Source of the DNA: Anaerolineae bacterium
Lineage (GTDB): Bacteria > Chloroflexota > Anaerolineae > Promineifilales > Promineifilaceae
Direction: 5' to 3'
Length of the DNA: 64,000 nucleotides
NCBI GenBank assembly: GCA_023382655.1
Contig: JAHDWK010000019.1
Span: 62,001-126,000, forward strand
This document shows positions 62,966-64,000 of the stretch, in pieces. Each line of letters starts with the position of its first letter. The stretch's first letter is position 1. The notes below the pieces were generated by a model. It worked only from the letters and a program-made list of their open reading frames with translations. It ran no database searches and was not told where the DNA came from. The position numbers and the translations under genes were made by a program.

Positions 62966-64000
62966 CTACTCCCACGCACATAACGACTCCAAATACGCGG
63001 CGGAGCCGTCGCGGAGCCAGCCGTCTAGTTGGGCGACTTCTTTGAGCTGCTGCCCGCGTTGGCGCGGCACCACCAGGTAGTGGCATTTCAGTTCCGACAC
63101 GGCCGTCATATCCCCCCACAACTTCTCAAACTGCGCCACCGGGAAGATGTCTTCCTGGCCCTTGCCCCACCGCTTTTTCACATCTTTCAGCGTGATATAG
63201 GTGGGCATCCGCGCCGCCATCTGGCGCACGGCCGTGGCCACCTTCATGCTATCTCCCAAATCCGCCCGGCTCAGCCCAAACACACCCAACAACTGGTCAA
63301 TGTCCAGCCACATCGTGTTCGAGTTGTAGTAACTCAGGGCAAACTCAACCTCCTCGTGGGGCAGCGCCAGCCCTTCAATCAGGCGGACACGGCCGTCAAT
63401 GCGCGCCAGCCCCCCACCCCGATCCTCAATACGCCGGGTGATCACCTCGGCCGTCAGCGCCGCGCCGGAGGCCAGGTGTGCGCCCAACACCGCCGGGTCC
63501 ACGTTGGCCCCCAGGGTATCAATGTTGTGAACCATGAGCGTGCGCAGCGACGGCCGTGCTGCCAACAAATCGCGCAATACCCCATTGAGCAGCAAATTGG
63601 GAATCTCATACCAATGCCCCACCGGATGCAGACATTGGCGCGGCAAATTATCGGTGTAATCGCTGCCCTCGCCCATGCTTTGCGCCCAACCGATGAGGGC
63701 GTTGTGCAAACTCTCGCGCACCTTTTGCGCCTGCTCGTCCAATAGCTGCTGCGGCATCTCCTCCCAGGCAAAACGCAAATCCCGCGCCATGGGAATGAGC
63801 CGCAACCCCACCGACCGCCCCAGCGACAAATAGAGCGGCCCTTCATAGCCATAATTCCCCTCCGCCTGCAAAAAGCTGGCGATGGGGTCATGCGTCAGGT
63901 AGCTGGTGGTGATGATGTGGGGCAAATCCACGCCCACCAACCGGCCAACCTGGCGGCTTTTGGCTAAATGCACCTCGATAAATGTGCGGTGACGGCCGTC
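62966..64000 (-). CDS. UTP-sugar-1-phosphate uridylyltransferase (UDPGP type), cut by window edge
   Basis: At least 344 residues of a eukaryotic-type UDP-glucose/UDP-sugar pyrophosphorylase; the frame stays open to 64000, so the N-terminal nucleotide-binding GGxGTRLG part is outside. [41 protein letters not shown] (the GHGxxx-like substrate loop), [14 protein letters not shown] and [23 protein letters not shown] follow the family. It would make UDP-sugars for glycans. The last 40 residues are duplicated at 62219-62345. Confidence 0.82.
   Translation of the reverse strand, partial: DGRHRTFIEVHLAKSRQVGRLVGVDLPHIITTSYLTHDPIASFLQAEGNYGYEGPLYLSLGRSVGLRLIPMARDLRFAWEEMPQQLLDEQAQKVRESLHNALIGWAQSMGEGSDYTDNLPRQCLHPVGHWYEIPNLLLNGVLRDLLAARPSLRTLMVHNIDTLGANVDPAVLGAHLASGAALTAEVITRRIEDRGGGLARIDGRVRLIEGLALPHEEVEFALSYYNSNTMWLDIDQLLGVFGLSRADLGDSMKVATAVRQMAARMPTYITLKDVKKRWGKGQEDIFPVAQFEKLWGDMTAVSELKCHYLVVPRQRGQQLKEVAQLDGWLRDGSAAYLESLCAWE

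Overview
The window looks like a chromosomal segment of a Chloroflexota bacterium, probably Anaerolineae or a relative. This is inferred from gene content: many ABC solute-binding lipoproteins with VTRVV-type spacer repeats, a nucleotide-transporter-like/HEAT/cNMP-binding fusion, a MoeA-PBP fusion and many glycoside hydrolases. No rRNA or tRNA gene was recognised. Two genome-wide habits stand out. The 8-bp palindrome ACGGCCGT occurs about a hundred times, and many gene gaps carry hairpins whose arms are built from short reiterated words.

Layout. 1-8.1 kb: housekeeping and metabolic genes (partial methionine aminopeptidase, acyl-CoA synthetase, alpha/beta hydrolase, gamma-glutamyltransferase, two small membrane proteins, a receiver protein, a PHP-AlbA_2 fusion and mogA). 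8.1-10.5 kb: a decayed recombination zone. It holds an integron-integrase remnant reading left, a DUF4256 gene followed by an attC-like site reading right, a frameshifted membrane-protein tail and the catalytic half of a second tyrosine recombinase. 10.5-18.6 kb: a probable beta-1,2-glucan locus (CUT1 ABC importer without its ATPase, a TPR-like anchor protein, a secreted PF10091/GH144-like hydrolase and a GH94 phosphorylase). 18.6-21.4 kb: a decayed lipoprotein and a WD40-type lipoprotein with a one-base frameshift in its lipobox.

21.5-41.6 kb, all on the minus strand: a xylan/xylo-oligosaccharide cluster. It contains a LacI regulator, a CUT1 importer, a GH8 exo-oligoxylanase, a complete peptide/oligosaccharide-type ABC importer, GH3, GH43, xylA and xylB, with a HicBA pair lying between xylA and xylB. 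Six palindromes close to TTTGCAAGCGTTTGCAAA sit before the LacI gene, before both solute-binding-protein genes and around a 58-residue orphan LacI-type HTH gene that was found by reading the gap.

41.6-47.9 kb: the most unusual operon. A family-5 solute-binding lipoprotein without permeases is translationally coupled to a membrane HAMP-GAF protein without an output domain. Three tandem MinD/ParA-like ATPases follow, and all three have Arg in place of the signature Lys of the deviant Walker A motif. This is the best candidate here for an undescribed system. 47.9-64 kb: methyltransferase, GNAT, the transporter-HEAT-cNMP fusion, a PQQ-propeller-like protein, moeA (with a word-hairpin in frame inside its coding region), uracil-DNA glycosylase, PepF, a receiver protein, TrmB, an HNH endonuclease, a second HicBA pair and a UDP-sugar pyrophosphorylase cut by the window edge.
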